The notes: generated from the sequence alone by a model not told the origin. Numbered from the stretch's first letter, positions 34,741-44,470 are shown. The stretch is DNA of 64,000 bases from Sulfurimicrobium lacus (GCF_011764585.1 NZ_AP022853.1:1037501-1101500); one strand, 5' to 3'. Numbers and translations: made by a program.

Positions 34741-35189
34741 ACGCAATGCGGCTCGTGTCTGCCGGGGCGCTGCTTGTTTTTGTCGCCACCTCCGTTTTTG
34801 CCGCGCCGGCTCAAACTCCTCCTGCCTTACCTGTTTCCCCGGTTTCCATCGGTGGCGTGCTGCAGGTATTGTTCGGCCTTATAGTGGTGCTGGGTACGGT
34901 GGCTGGGGCAGCATGGCTACTGAAGCGCCTTGCGCCCGGGCAGGTCTCTGCCGGAGGAGCCATCAAGCTGATCGGCGGTATCGCAGTCGGCCCCAAGGAG
35001 CGGGTCGTGGTAGTGGAAGTGGGCGATACCTGGCTGGTGGTTGGTGTTGCACCGGGCCAGGTGACTGCATTGCACAACATGCCGCGACTTGACACCTTTC
35101 CGCGTGGCGACAAGCCTGCAGCGGATGATCGATTTGCCACTTGGCTCAAAGACGTCATGAAACGGCGCGGCATGGGGACGGAGAAGTAG
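34737..35189 (+). CDS. fliO: Flagellar export protein FliO
   Basis: It encodes 150 residues. The N-terminus has a signal-like segment ([17 protein letters not shown]), then a membrane helix ([20 protein letters not shown], about 38-60) followed by the conserved RLAPGQ-like start of the cytosolic part and the segment [22 protein letters not shown]. FliO helps assemble the FliP ring. It overlaps fliN and precedes fliP by 2 bp. Confidence 0.9.
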   Translation: MNAMRLVSAGALLVFVATSVFAAPAQTPPALPVSPVSIGGVLQVLFGLIVVLGTVAGAAWLLKRLAPGQVSAGGAIKLIGGIAVGPKERVVVVEVGDTWLVVGVAPGQVTALHNMPRLDTFPRGDKPAADDRFATWLKDVMKRRGMGTEK

Positions 35190-35191
35190 CG

Positions 35192-35962
35192 ATGAGCGCC
35201 TTGCATCGCCCCATGCGCAAGTCGTTCTTTGTCGTTGCATGGCTGGCCCTGTCGTTGTTTCCATATGCCGTGTTTGCGGCCGATGCCGGCTTTCCGGCGA
35301 TTACCAGTTCGCCTTCGCCAGGAGGTGGTCAGACCTACACCCTCAGCATCCAGACCCTGCTATTCCTTACTGCGCTGACTTTCCTGCCGGCGATTTTGCT
35401 GATGATGACCGCGTTCACCCGCATCATCATCGTTCTCTCGCTGCTGCGTCAGGCATTGGGAACAATGCAGTCGCCACCCAATCAGGTCGTCGTGGGGATG
35501 TCGCTGTTTCTGACCTTCTTCGTCATGGCGCCGGTGTTCGACAAGATTTATACCGATGCCTACCTGCCGTACGACCAAAAGAAGATCGAGCTCACCACTG
35601 CGCTTGAGAAAGGCGCCGAACCCCTCAAGGCATTCATGCTGCGACAGACGCGGCAGGAAGATCTGGCGCTGTTTGTGAAACTGTCGAACAGCAAGCCGTT
35701 AAGCGGGCCTGAGGCGGTACCTTTGAAAATCCTGGTGCCGGCATATGTCACCAGCGAACTCAAGACTGCCTTCCAGATCGGCTTCATGGTGTTTATTCCA
35801 TTTCTTATCATCGACATGGTGGTGGCGAGCGTACTGATGTCGATGGGTATGATGATGCTGTCGCCGGTGATGATTTCCCTTCCTTTCAAGCTGATGCTGT
35901 TCGTGCTGGTGGACGGCTGGGCGCTCATCATGGCTTCGCTGGTGCAGAGTTTCTATATATGA
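35192..35962 (+). CDS. fliP: Flagellar export gate protein FliP
   Basis: It encodes 256 residues from ATG 35192. A cleavable signal peptide (about 1-30) and four membrane segments are visible. Family signatures include [35 protein letters not shown], and [20 protein letters not shown]. FliP forms the core of the export gate with FliQ and FliR. The stop overlaps the fliQ start. Confidence 0.97.
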   Translation: MSALHRPMRKSFFVVAWLALSLFPYAVFAADAGFPAITSSPSPGGGQTYTLSIQTLLFLTALTFLPAILLMMTAFTRIIIVLSLLRQALGTMQSPPNQVVVGMSLFLTFFVMAPVFDKIYTDAYLPYDQKKIELTTALEKGAEPLKAFMLRQTRQEDLALFVKLSNSKPLSGPEAVPLKILVPAYVTSELKTAFQIGFMVFIPFLIIDMVVASVLMSMGMMMLSPVMISLPFKLMLFVLVDGWALIMASLVQSFYI

Positions 35963-36228
35963 CCCCTGAAACCGTCATGACTATCGGCCGCCAGGCGCTG
36001 GAGTTGACCGTTCTGGTTTCGGCGCCGATGCTTTTAGCTGCGCTGGCAACCGGTTTGCTGGTGAGCATTTTTCAAGCGGCGACACAAATCAACGAAATGA
36101 CGCTTTCCTTCATTCCCAAGCTGCTGGTGATGTTCCTGGTGATGGTCCTGGCTGGCCCCTGGATGATTAGCATGTTGGTCGATTACATGCGCCAGCTTTT
36201 TACCAGTATCCCCAGCCTGATCAGTTAG
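35959..36228 (+). CDS. fliQ: Flagellar export gate protein FliQ
   Basis: It encodes 89 residues with two membrane helices (about 14-38 and 50-72). [20 protein letters not shown] is the family signature. It overlaps fliP by 4 bp and precedes fliR by 13 bp. The length matches the family. Confidence 0.97.
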   Translation: MTPETVMTIGRQALELTVLVSAPMLLAALATGLLVSIFQAATQINEMTLSFIPKLLVMFLVMVLAGPWMISMLVDYMRQLFTSIPSLIS

Positions 36229-36241
36229 AGCGGCCCCGGGC

Positions 36242-37036
36242 ATGTTGACCGTTACATCTGCCCAACTCAGCGCCTGGCTGGCCGCTTTCCTGTGGCCCTT
36301 GGTCCGCATCGGTGCGCTGATCGCCAGTTCGCCTGTTCTCGGAAATCCAACTTTTCCGCACCGTGCCAAAATCGGCCTGGCCGTGGCCATTACGCTGGTA
36401 ATTGCGCCGACATTGGGCGACATGCCGCAGGTGGAGCCCGGCTCTGCCGCTGGCCTGCTGATCCTGGCGCAGCAAATAGTGATCGGTGTGGCCATGGGGT
36501 TGACGGTACGGGTTGTTTTTGTTGCCGTGGAGATGGCGGGCAATCTTGTCGGCCTGCAAATGGGCCTCGGATTCGCGACTTTCTTCGATCCGGTAAACTC
36601 GGCCCAGGTGCCGGTAGTGGCGCAGTTTTTAGGGCTGCTTTTTACGCTGGTATTTCTGACGCTGAACGGCCACTTGCTGATGATCGAAATCCTGGCGGAT
36701 AGCTTCAAGGTCTTCCCCCTTTCCGCCCAGCCGCCGTCTGTCCAGGCCTGGAAGATGGTAACGGATTGGGGAAGCGAGATATTCCGCTCGGGTTTGCTGC
36801 TGGCCCTGCCTATGATCGCCGCCTTGCTGATTGCCAACCTTTCGATCGGCATCATGACCCGTGCGGCGCCGCAGCTGAATATTTTTGCCGTTGGTTTCCC
36901 GATTACGCTGGCAGCCGGTTTCATCGTGTTATTCGTCACGCTGCCTTACATGACGCCCTTGTTTGAAAGGCTGACGCACGACAGTCTGCAAATGATGATG
37001 CAGGTGGCGCGGGCGGCGCGCCCTGCGGTTCCTTGA
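36242..37036 (+). CDS. fliR: Flagellar export gate protein FliR
   Basis: It encodes 264 residues with six or more membrane helices. Recognisable segments are LRIGALIASSPVLGN-like (VRIGALIASSPVLGNPTFPH), VAVEMAGNLVGLQMGLGFAT and NIFAVGFPITLAAGF. flhB, flhA and fliA, often nearby, are not in the window. nrdJ begins 6 bp after the stop. Confidence 0.96.
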   Translation: MLTVTSAQLSAWLAAFLWPLVRIGALIASSPVLGNPTFPHRAKIGLAVAITLVIAPTLGDMPQVEPGSAAGLLILAQQIVIGVAMGLTVRVVFVAVEMAGNLVGLQMGLGFATFFDPVNSAQVPVVAQFLGLLFTLVFLTLNGHLLMIEILADSFKVFPLSAQPPSVQAWKMVTDWGSEIFRSGLLLALPMIAALLIANLSIGIMTRAAPQLNIFAVGFPITLAAGFIVLFVTLPYMTPLFERLTHDSLQMMMQVARAARPAVP

Positions 37037-37042
37037 TGCCGT

Positions 37043-38869
37043 ATGACTGAGTACCTGAGCGAGCCCATTGCCAGGAGGGTCTGGGAAGAAAAATACCGTT
37101 ACCGTGCGGACGGGGTGATTCACGATGCCGCCATTGAGGACACCTGGCGCCGTGTCGCCCACGCTTTGGCAACAGTGGAAAAGCCGCAGCACGTCGAGTG
37201 CTGGGAAGAGCAGTTTTACGCGCTGCTGCAGGATTTCAAATTTCTCCCCGGTGGACGTATCCAGGCCGGCGCGGGAACCCGGCATCACATCACCCTGTTC
37301 AACTGCTTCGTGATGGGGGCGATCGAAGATTCCATCGCGGGAATTTTCGAATCGCTCAAGGAGAGCGCACTCACCATGCAACAGGGTGGCGGCATCGGGC
37401 TGGATTTTTCCACCCTGCGGCCGCAGGGGGTGACGGCGCGTGGTGTCGGCGTCGCGGCAAGCGGGCCGCTGTCCTTCATGCATATCTGGGACAGCATGTG
37501 CGCCACTATTCTTTCTACCGGCGCGCGGCGCGGCGCCATGATGGCGACGTTGCGCTGCGATCATCCCGATATCGAAGCATTTATTGAGGCCAAACGTGAT
37601 CCCCTTGCGTTGCGTCACTTCAATTTGTCCGTGCTGGTAAGCGACGATCTGATGGAGGCCGTGGCGCGCGACGCGGAATGGCCGCTGCTCTTCCCTCTGG
37701 GGCAGGACGAGGAAATTTCCGGCGAGATCGTCGTGCGTCGCTGGTCGGGCATGGCAACGCCACAGCCCTGTCGTGTGGTAAGGAAAGTCGGGGCACGCGC
37801 GCTATGGCAGAAAATCACGGCTGCTGCATACGATTGCGTCGAGCCGGGCGTGATTTTCATTGATCGCGTCAACCGCGCCAACAATCTCTGGTACTGCGAA
37901 CACATCAGCGCCACCAATCCCTGCGGCGAAATTCCCCTGCCGGCTTATGGCGCCTGTGACCTGGGGGCGCTCAACCTGACACGCTTCGTGCGCGAGCCAT
38001 TTTCATCACTCGCAGTACTGGATCTGGATGGCGTTGGCGCTGCGGCGAGCATCGCCACGCGCATGCTCGACAACGTCTACGAGGCTTCGGGTTTTCCGTT
38101 GCAAAATCAGGCTGAGGCTGCCCGTGCCTCTCGACGTCTTGGCCTTGGCCTCACCGGCTTGGCCGACGCGTTGATCATGCTGGGCATTCCCTACGGCAGC
38201 GCGGAATCGTTTCGCCTCGCAGGGGAAATAATGGCGCGTATCGCGCATGCTGCCTATCGTGCTTCCATAGAACTGGCGCGAGAAAAGGGCACGTTTCCCC
38301 TGTTCGACAGGGAAAAATATTTGCAGGGCGAATTTGTGCGCTCCCTGCCTGAAGACATCCTGCAAGGTATCAGCCGCCACGGCATACGCAACAGCCATCT
38401 CACCGCCATTGCGCCGACTGGAACGATCAGCCTGCTGGCAGGGAATGTCTCCAGCGGGCTGGAGCCGGTGTATGGCTGGCGCTATAAGCGCAGCATACGA
38501 GCTGCAGACGGCAGCCTTTCCGCGCTCGAAACGCAGGATCATGCTTATGCGCTTTATCGATCCCTCCATGGCGAACAGGCGCCTTTGACACCGGCTTTCG
38601 TGACCGCCGCCGAGCTGCCGCCAGCGGCCCATCTCGGCATGCAGGCGGCACTGCAGGCCCATGTGGATAGCGCCATCTCCAAGACCATTAACGTTGCGGA
38701 AGAATTGAGCTATTCCGACTTCAGCGGGCTATACCGGCGGGCGTACGAGAGCGGCTTGAAGGGGTGTACCGTGTTTCGCCCCAATGCAGTCACGGGGCAA
38801 GTTCTGACGGCCGGTGACGAGCATATGCCGGATCGCCAATGCTGTTCGATCGAACGCGAGGCAGACTAG
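37043..38869 (+). CDS. nrdJ: Adenosylcobalamin-dependent ribonucleotide reductase (class II)
   Basis: It encodes 608 residues. FKFLPGGRIQAGAG, TLFNCFV (an active-site Cys), MQQGGGIGLDFSTLRPQG, STGARRGAMMA, NPCGEIPLPAYGACDLGALNL (the thiyl-radical Cys) and TGTISLLAGNVSSGLEPVY follow the class II order. The C-terminal tail has a Cys pair (RQCCSIE) for re-reduction. There is no N-terminal ATP-cone, so activity control by dATP is doubtful. The enzyme makes deoxynucleotides with coenzyme B12 and without oxygen. It lies 6 bp behind fliR and reads as part of the flagellar transcript, which is unusual. Confidence 0.93.
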   Translation: MTEYLSEPIARRVWEEKYRYRADGVIHDAAIEDTWRRVAHALATVEKPQHVECWEEQFYALLQDFKFLPGGRIQAGAGTRHHITLFNCFVMGAIEDSIAGIFESLKESALTMQQGGGIGLDFSTLRPQGVTARGVGVAASGPLSFMHIWDSMCATILSTGARRGAMMATLRCDHPDIEAFIEAKRDPLALRHFNLSVLVSDDLMEAVARDAEWPLLFPLGQDEEISGEIVVRRWSGMATPQPCRVVRKVGARALWQKITAAAYDCVEPGVIFIDRVNRANNLWYCEHISATNPCGEIPLPAYGACDLGALNLTRFVREPFSSLAVLDLDGVGAAASIATRMLDNVYEASGFPLQNQAEAARASRRLGLGLTGLADALIMLGIPYGSAESFRLAGEIMARIAHAAYRASIELAREKGTFPLFDREKYLQGEFVRSLPEDILQGISRHGIRNSHLTAIAPTGTISLLAGNVSSGLEPVYGWRYKRSIRAADGSLSALETQDHAYALYRSLHGEQAPLTPAFVTAAELPPAAHLGMQAALQAHVDSAISKTINVAEELSYSDFSGLYRRAYESGLKGCTVFRPNAVTGQVLTAGDEHMPDRQCCSIEREAD

Positions 38870-38935
38870 TAGTCGTTCTGTTTCGCAAGCCCCGATAATC
38901 GGTTAAACTGCAGTTTTTTTGCGGGAATTGGCTTC

Positions 38936-39811
38936 ATGCTAAAAGGCAGTCTGGTAGCGATTGTGACGCCCATGCAGGACGATGGCAGCCTGGATCTGGA
39001 ACGCTTGCGCACGCTGATTGATTTCCACGTGGGCGAAGGCACCGATGGCATCGTGATTGTCGGCACTACGGGTGAGTCGCCAACCGTGAACTACGACGAA
39101 CATTGCCAGCTGATCCGTGTGGCAGTAGAGCAGGCGGCGGGGCGCATTCCCGTTATCGCCGGAACCGGCGCCAATTCGACCAGCGAAGCTATCGAGCTGA
39201 CCCGCTGCGCCAAAGAGTCGGGCGCCTCGGCATGCCTGTTGGTCACGCCCTACTACAACAAACCCACCCAGGAGGGCTTGTACCGCCATTTCAAGGCGGT
39301 GGCCGAAGCGGTGGACATCCCCCAGATACTCTACAACGTCCCCGGCCGCACCGCCTGCGATCTGTCCAACGATACGGTACTGCGCTTGGCGCAGATTCCC
39401 AACATCATCGGCATCAAGGATGCGACCGGCAACCTGGAACGGGGAACCGATCTGATCCTGCGTGCTCCGGCTGACTTCGCTCTGTATTCCGGCGACGACG
39501 CCAGCGCCCTGGCTTTCATGCTGCTCGGTGGGCACGGCGTGATTTCGGTCACCGCAAATGTCGCGCCGCGCAAAATGCATGAAATGTGCGTCGCGGCATT
39601 CCGTGGCGATCTGGCTGCGGCGCGCGCCATCAATGCCAAGCTGTTCGGGCTGCACCAGAGACTGTTCGTCGAAGCCAACCCCATTCCGGTGAAATGGGTG
39701 GCGGCTCATATGGGTCTGATCGGTGACGGAATCCGCCTGCCTCTGACCCCCCTTTCCTCCGCATTCCATGACACGCTGAAAGCGGCAATGCATCAAGCTG
39801 AATTAATTTGA
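38936..39811 (+). CDS. dapA: 4-hydroxy-tetrahydrodipicolinate synthase
   Basis: It encodes 291 residues. The enzyme condenses pyruvate with aspartate semialdehyde in lysine and cell-wall precursor synthesis. GTTGESPTV is the substrate loop, [15 protein letters not shown] and LYNVPGRT carry the catalytic Tyr, and [13 protein letters not shown] the Schiff-base Lys. The full TIM barrel is present. bamC follows 14 bp downstream, as in many proteobacteria. Confidence 0.97.
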   Translation: MLKGSLVAIVTPMQDDGSLDLERLRTLIDFHVGEGTDGIVIVGTTGESPTVNYDEHCQLIRVAVEQAAGRIPVIAGTGANSTSEAIELTRCAKESGASACLLVTPYYNKPTQEGLYRHFKAVAEAVDIPQILYNVPGRTACDLSNDTVLRLAQIPNIIGIKDATGNLERGTDLILRAPADFALYSGDDASALAFMLLGGHGVISVTANVAPRKMHEMCVAAFRGDLAAARAINAKLFGLHQRLFVEANPIPVKWVAAHMGLIGDGIRLPLTPLSSAFHDTLKAAMHQAELI

Positions 39812-39825
39812 AGGTCTCGAATTCC

Positions 39826-40959
39826 ATGAAGTTTCGCAAACTCGTTCTACCCCTGACCCTGCTGGCACTTTTGGGCGGTTGCGGTTCCATGTCCTTCCTC
39901 GAAGGAAAGAAAATCGATTACAAGTCGGCCGGCAAGGTTCCGCCGCTCGAAGTGCCGCCGGATCTGACTGCTCCTGCAGCGGATAGCAGGTATGTGGTGC
40001 CTGACGTAAGCCCGCAAGGTAGCGCTACCTTCTCTGCCTACAATAGCGAGCGCGTAAATCAGCCCCAGTCGGGTAGCAGCGACCTGCTGCCGGAACAGGC
40101 AAAAGTGAAGGTGGAACGTTCCGGCAACCAGCGCTGGCTGGTCGTGAATGCTACGCCGGAACAGGTTTGGCCGGTGGTCAAGGAGTTTTGGCAAGAGCTG
40201 GGCTTCATCATCAAGGAAGAAAGGCCGGAATCCGGCGTGATGGAAACAGACTGGGCGGAAGACCGCGCCAAAATTCCTCAAGACGCAATCCGAAGCGTCT
40301 TGGGTAAAGTGGTCGATGGCCTGTATTCCACTGCCGAGCGGGACAAATTCCGCACCCGCCTGGAGCGTGGTGCTACTGCCGGCATGACTGAGATTTATAT
40401 CAGCCATCGCGGTATGTATGAAGTCATTCAGGGTGGCGATGGCGGAAAGTCGACGATTTGGGAGCCGCGGCCTGCTGATCCCGAGCTGGAAGCTGAAATG
40501 CTGCGCCGCCTGATGGTGCGCTTCGGCGTTGAGGAATCTCGGGCCAAGACGCTGGTGGCCGATGCCGCTGCTGTGGAACGTGCCAAACTCAGCCGTTCCG
40601 CGGATGGGGTGCAACTGCTGACCGTGCTTGATCCGTTTGATCGTGCCTGGCGCCGGGTGGGTTTGGCACTCGACCGTGTCGGATTTACCGTGGTCGACCG
40701 CGATCGTTCCAAGGGCGAATATTTCGTGCGCTACGTAGACCCGGATAGCGATGGCAAGAAAGCTGAGAAGGGCTGGTTCTCCAAGCTCGCTTTCTGGAGC
40801 AGCGACGATAGCAAGAAAATGCGTCAGGAGCAGTATCGCGTTCTGGTAAAAGAGAGTGGCGATTCCTGCCAGGTTCTGGTGCAAAACAAGGACGGGCAAA
40901 AAGCGTCTGCCGATACTGCTGACAAGATTCTCAAGCTGCTGCATGAACAGCTGAAGTAA
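39826..40959 (+). CDS. bamC: Outer membrane assembly lipoprotein BamC
   Basis: It encodes 377 residues from ATG 39826. A lipoprotein signal ends at LLALLGGC (lipidated Cys at about 20). The unstructured N-terminal lasso (KVPPLEVPPDLTAPA) that contacts BamD is present. Two helix-grip domains follow (about 90-205 and 255-370), e.g. RWLVVNATPEQVWPVVKEFW. It works with the BamA at the far end of this window. The stop overlaps the next ATG by one base (TAATG). Confidence 0.92.
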   Translation: MKFRKLVLPLTLLALLGGCGSMSFLEGKKIDYKSAGKVPPLEVPPDLTAPAADSRYVVPDVSPQGSATFSAYNSERVNQPQSGSSDLLPEQAKVKVERSGNQRWLVVNATPEQVWPVVKEFWQELGFIIKEERPESGVMETDWAEDRAKIPQDAIRSVLGKVVDGLYSTAERDKFRTRLERGATAGMTEIYISHRGMYEVIQGGDGGKSTIWEPRPADPELEAEMLRRLMVRFGVEESRAKTLVADAAAVERAKLSRSADGVQLLTVLDPFDRAWRRVGLALDRVGFTVVDRDRSKGEYFVRYVDPDSDGKKAEKGWFSKLAFWSSDDSKKMRQEQYRVLVKESGDSCQVLVQNKDGQKASADTADKILKLLHEQLK

Positions 40960-41726
40960 TGCGTTTTGCCTCTCTCGGGAGCGGCAGTCGCGGCAACGCG
41001 CTGGTTGTCGAGGCGGGTCAAACGCGAGTCATGCTGGACTGCGGTTTCGCCATACGCGAAACCGTGTTGCGCCTGGCCCGGCTGGACCTGACGCCAGCGC
41101 ATTTGAGCGCAATTGTGGTTACGCACGAACACGCCGACCACATAGGTGGAGTGGTGCCGTTCGCGCGTAAATTCAACATCCCCGTATGGTTAACGCATGG
41201 TACCTACAGCCATGCCGCCGCGATGTTCAAGGACAGCCAGCCGCTTCATCTTTTCGACAGCCATGATCGTTTCGTCATCGGTGATCTGGAAATCGAACCC
41301 TTTCCTGTGCCGCACGATGCCCGCGAGCCGGCGCAGTTCGTATTCGGCGATGGTGCGCGCAGGCTTGGGGTGCTCACGGATGTGGGCAGTTCCACTCCCC
41401 ATATCGAGGCGACTCTGAGTCGCTGCCATGCGCTGGTGCTGGAGTGCAACCACGATGTCGAGATGTTGCGCAACGGACCGTATCCGCCCGGTTTGAAGCA
41501 GAGGGTCGCGGGGCGTTTCGGCCACCTCGATAACGGCGCGGCCGCCGAGTTTTTGAGCAAACTCGATACGACGGTGCTGCAGCACATCGTAGCTGCCCAT
41601 TTGAGCGAGAAAAATAACCTTCCCAGTCTGGCGCAAGAGGCGCTAAGTCGGGTATTGAAGTGCGAAAAAGGGTGGATTGGAATCGCTGAGCAGGAGAAGG
41701 GGTTTGCCTGGCGCCAGATTGCCTGA
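40959..41726 (+). CDS. MBL-fold metallohydrolase, YycJ/WalJ-like
   Basis: It encodes 255 residues. THEHADH near 50-56 is the HxHxDH metal site; GSGSRGNALVVE at the start is typical of YycJ-like proteins. Further metal ligands are in VPHDAREP and the C-terminal AAHLSEKNN. Such enzymes are suspected nucleases or exonucleases; the substrate here is not determined. It is coupled to bamC and followed by a strong terminator. Confidence 0.88.
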   Translation: MRFASLGSGSRGNALVVEAGQTRVMLDCGFAIRETVLRLARLDLTPAHLSAIVVTHEHADHIGGVVPFARKFNIPVWLTHGTYSHAAAMFKDSQPLHLFDSHDRFVIGDLEIEPFPVPHDAREPAQFVFGDGARRLGVLTDVGSSTPHIEATLSRCHALVLECNHDVEMLRNGPYPPGLKQRVAGRFGHLDNGAAAEFLSKLDTTVLQHIVAAHLSEKNNLPSLAQEALSRVLKCEKGWIGIAEQEKGFAWRQIA

Positions 41727-41735
41727 CTGAAGGTG

Positions 41736-41767
41736 AAAAAAAACCGGCCAGATGGCCGGTTTTTTTA
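41736..41767. terminator. Bidirectional intrinsic terminator
   Basis: CCGGCCA and TGGCCGG form a 7 bp GC stem with a 2 base loop, flanked by eight A on one side and seven T on the other. It serves the MBL gene on the plus strand and the lipoprotein gene on the minus strand. Confidence 0.92.
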
Positions 41768-41784
41768 TGCTCTTGAGCCCGGAA

Positions 41785-42033
41785 TTACTTGGCAGCAGGA
41801 GCGGCAGGAGCAGCAGCGTCAGCAGCAGGAGCGGCAGGAGCAGCAGCGTCAGCAGCAGGAGCGGCAGGAGCAGCAGCGTCAGCGGCAGGAGCGGCAGGAG
41901 CAGCAGGTGCTTCAGCAGCAGGAGCGGCAGCAGCAGGAGCTTCAACAGCAGGTGCAGGAGCGGCTTCTTCTTTTTTGCCGCAAGCGGACAGGGACAGGGC
42001 CAACAGAGCAGCGATCAGTACGGAGTGTTTCAT
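41785..42033 (-). CDS. Small Ala/Pro-repeat lipoprotein, unknown function
   Basis: It encodes 82 residues. MKHSVLIAALLALSLSAC is a lipoprotein signal with lipidated Cys at 18, followed by GKKEEAAP. The rest is only Ala, Pro, Glu and Asp, built from a 10-residue unit APAAPAADAA repeated about three to four times. It could be a flexible envelope spacer. The exact DNA repeat makes length variation likely. There are no domain hits to expect. The start has a standard spacing from GGAATTAAT-type sequence. Confidence 0.75.
   Translation of the reverse strand: MKHSVLIAALLALSLSACGKKEEAAPAPAVEAPAAAAPAAEAPAAPAAPAADAAAPAAPAADAAAPAAPAADAAAPAAPAAK
41791..41910. repeat. 30 bp tandem repeat inside the lipoprotein gene
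   Basis: The unit AGCAGCAGGAGCGGCAGGAG plus CAGCAGCGTC occurs at 41791-41820, 41821-41850 and 41851-41880 almost without change, with a degenerate fourth copy to 41910. It preserves the reading frame. Confidence 0.9.
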
Positions 42034-42224
42034 TATTAATTCCTTTTTTGAAAATTTTCAGATAAACAGTAAGAAATCGGTTATTCCAAGTTGGGGCGCC
42101 AACCGACTGCAGCATTCTACCAAGTTTTTTAGACTTTGCTAGCCCTTTACCTTGAAATAACCCATAGTTCGTGTGCGTTGCGATGAGCTATTTACTGCTT
42201 TTATGCCATCGGCTCATAACTTGT

Positions 42225-42728
42225 TTAAAGCCCCAGCGTAGTTGGCGGTGCCGCTGGCTCGGAGGCATCCACAATTTCGTTGAAGCGCCGTATCAGCTCC
42301 AGCGCGCCTTCCTTGTCGTTCAGGGCCAGTGCCGCGCGCGGGTGGTCATAATGAAAACGGTGCAAATAATGTTCATTATCGGCGATGATGAACGGGTCGC
42401 TGACGCCACGTGCTTCGTCGCTGGTCTGGTATACGGCGATAGCATGACTGAAGTGCGTGAGCAAATTCATCATGCGTGGGCATTCCCGCGTCAGGTAGTC
42501 GGTGTCGTGCAATACGATCGTGAGCCGGTTGGCGCGGCTCATGAGGAGGAAATTTTGCAGCGACTCGAATCTGGCAAGGCTGTTGTAACCTTCGTCGCGC
42601 AGGTTGTAGCTGAAGATGCGCAGGTTGTGGCGCGCCTGCCCGACGACGAAATCGATAGCCTGCTCGTAATCCTGTTGACCTTCTATTCTGCGGTGTTCGG
42701 GCGATGGGCTGCTTAAGGTATCCGTCAT
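42225..42728 (-). CDS. Conserved protein of unknown function (DUF7931-like)
   Basis: It encodes 167 residues from ATG 42728, overlapping the roxA stop as ATGA; an upstream in-frame start would lie inside roxA. There is no signal or membrane segment. It has segments reminiscent of half a phospholipase-D fold (VGQARHNLRIFSYNLRDEGY, NRLTIVLHDTDYL, DNEHYLHRFHYDHPRAALAL), but no HKD motif is visible. It is widespread in betaproteobacteria by recollection. Co-transcription with roxA is clear; function is not. Confidence 0.75.
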   Translation of the reverse strand: MTDTLSSPSPEHRRIEGQQDYEQAIDFVVGQARHNLRIFSYNLRDEGYNSLARFESLQNFLLMSRANRLTIVLHDTDYLTRECPRMMNLLTHFSHAIAVYQTSDEARGVSDPFIIADNEHYLHRFHYDHPRAALALNDKEGALELIRRFNEIVDASEPAAPPTTLGL

Positions 42729-43864
42729 GGTGCTTGCTCCAGTACCAGATACCCGGCACGGTACCATTGATAAAAGAGCTTTTCCAGACTCTCGTTCAGT
42801 CGGGTCCCCGCTGCCAAATTGCCGCGGTCGGCGAGCGCGATCAGGGTGGGTAGATCCTCTGCGGTCGCTTCAACGGCTTCGCCGTTGAGATAGACCGTGT
42901 TGTCATGAAACAACATCAGGCTTTTCAGATCGAGGCGAATGCCGCCCTGGGTCAGCTGTTGATGGAACTTCTCAGGGGGCATGGGGCGTGCCGGCGGCTC
43001 GAAATACACGCTGGATTTGGGCTCGGTCAGGTACGTGCCTAGAAAGCGCTGTACCGTATCTTGATCCCAGCGTATTTGACGCAGCATGGCGCCGACCTTG
43101 CGGATCATGGCGGGGCTGATTTCGGCCGGGTGAGATTGGGTTTTCAGTTCCGGGTCCTGGTACATGCCTTCCAGCTTGATTTCGTCCTGGAGATAAACCA
43201 GGAACTGGGTGGCGAGTTCCTGGGTATAGGGCGCCTTGAAGCCGACCGAATAGGTCATGCAGTGGTCCTGGGCGAGGCCGTAATGCCCGCATTGCGGCGG
43301 CAGGTAGAGCAGGTCGCCGGGGCCGGTGATCCATTCCTGTTCCGGCTGGAAATTCTGCAGAATGCGCAGCGGCGCACCCGGCAGAAGGGTCTGGTCGCTC
43401 TGGGTGCTGATCTGCCAGCGACGATGCCCCATGCCCTGGATCAGGAAAACGTCGTATGGATCGAAGTGCGGGCCGACGCTTCCGCCCTTGGGGGCGTAGC
43501 TGACCATCAGGTCATCGAGACGTGAGCGCGGAATGAAATTGAATTGCTCCAGCAGTTGCGCGCCTTCCTGCAGGAACAGGTTGACGCCCTGCACCAGCAG
43601 AGTCCAGCGGGTTTGCGGCAGGCGCTGGAAATCTTCCTCGGCAAAGGGCCCGCGCCGCAACAGCCATTTATCGCCCTTGTTCTGCACTAGGCGTGCTTCC
43701 GCCTCTTCGAGGCAGGCAAGTCCGGCCAGTTCGTCGGGGGTCAGCAGGCCGGTGAAGCCGGGAAACGCGTTGCGCACCAGCAGCGGTTTCTTTTGCCAGT
43801 ATTCGCGCAGGAACTGCTGCGCTGTGAGTCCGCCGAGAAAGGATAATCGCATGCTTGTGGCCAT
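42725..43864 (-). CDS. roxA: JmjC/cupin oxygenase, ribosomal protein L16 arginine hydroxylase type
   Basis: It encodes 379 residues; a start four codons later (MRLSFLGG) is possible. YWQKKPLLVRNAFP at about 20-35 is the family start. The iron-binding HxD lies in GPHFDPYDVFLIQ and the distal His in PPQCGHYGLAQD. A winged C-terminal domain follows. The 2-oxoglutarate/Fe(II) enzyme YcfD/RoxA hydroxylates an Arg of L16. The assignment of substrate is by family only. Confidence 0.88.
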   Translation of the reverse strand: MATSMRLSFLGGLTAQQFLREYWQKKPLLVRNAFPGFTGLLTPDELAGLACLEEAEARLVQNKGDKWLLRRGPFAEEDFQRLPQTRWTLLVQGVNLFLQEGAQLLEQFNFIPRSRLDDLMVSYAPKGGSVGPHFDPYDVFLIQGMGHRRWQISTQSDQTLLPGAPLRILQNFQPEQEWITGPGDLLYLPPQCGHYGLAQDHCMTYSVGFKAPYTQELATQFLVYLQDEIKLEGMYQDPELKTQSHPAEISPAMIRKVGAMLRQIRWDQDTVQRFLGTYLTEPKSSVYFEPPARPMPPEKFHQQLTQGGIRLDLKSLMLFHDNTVYLNGEAVEATAEDLPTLIALADRGNLAAGTRLNESLEKLFYQWYRAGYLVLEQAP

Positions 43865-43984
43865 TCGCTAGTGATGATTCGGGGAGTATAGCAGTTTGCC
43901 GAAATCGGTTAGAATGTGCGGTCTTTTTTCTATCATATCAACGAGGCGTCGCTTCACGCCCCTCGTGCAAACCCTGGAGCAAGC

Positions 43985-44470
43985 ATGAAAATTGCAAAAA
44001 ATACTGTCGTGACCATCAGCTACGAACTGCGCGATAGCGCGGGTGAAGTGCTGGAGCAGAGCGATGAGCCGGTCAGCTATCTGCATGGTGGTTATGACGG
44101 CATTTTCCCGACCGTGGAAGAGGCGCTGCAGGGCAAAGGCGTGGGCGAAACCTGCGAGATGACCCTGGAGCCCGATGACGCCTTCGGCGAGTATGACGCC
44201 GACTTGGTGCGCATCGAGCCGCGCGCCCAGTTTCCCGAAGGGCAGGTGGAAGTCGGGATGCAGTTCGAAGGCGCTGCGGATGGCGACGACGACGAATGGA
44301 TTCTTTACACCGTGACCGACGTGACCGACGACAAGGTTGTCGTCGACGGCAACCATCCCCTGGCCGGTCAGCGCCTGCTGTTCAAATGCACCGTCAGCGA
44401 AGTGCGCCCCGCGACTGACGATGAAATTGCCCACGAGCATGCCCACGGCGCGCACGGGCATCACCACTGA
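43985..44470 (+). CDS. slyD: FKBP-type peptidyl-prolyl isomerase SlyD
   Basis: It encodes 161 residues from ATG 43985 (GGAGCAAGC upstream). The FKBP part (1-70 and 125-150) surrounds the IF chaperone insert (about 75-120). VVTISYELRDSAGEVLEQSD and EVGMQFEG are typical. The end HEHAHGAHGHHH is a short metal-binding His tail. It catalyses prolyl isomerisation and may deliver nickel. Confidence 0.95.
   Translation: MKIAKNTVVTISYELRDSAGEVLEQSDEPVSYLHGGYDGIFPTVEEALQGKGVGETCEMTLEPDDAFGEYDADLVRIEPRAQFPEGQVEVGMQFEGAADGDDDEWILYTVTDVTDDKVVVDGNHPLAGQRLLFKCTVSEVRPATDDEIAHEHAHGAHGHHH

Noticed and set aside
41791-41910. Possible CRISPR array (30 bp repeats)
   Set aside because: The repeats are directly adjacent with no spacers and encode an in-frame protein repeat.
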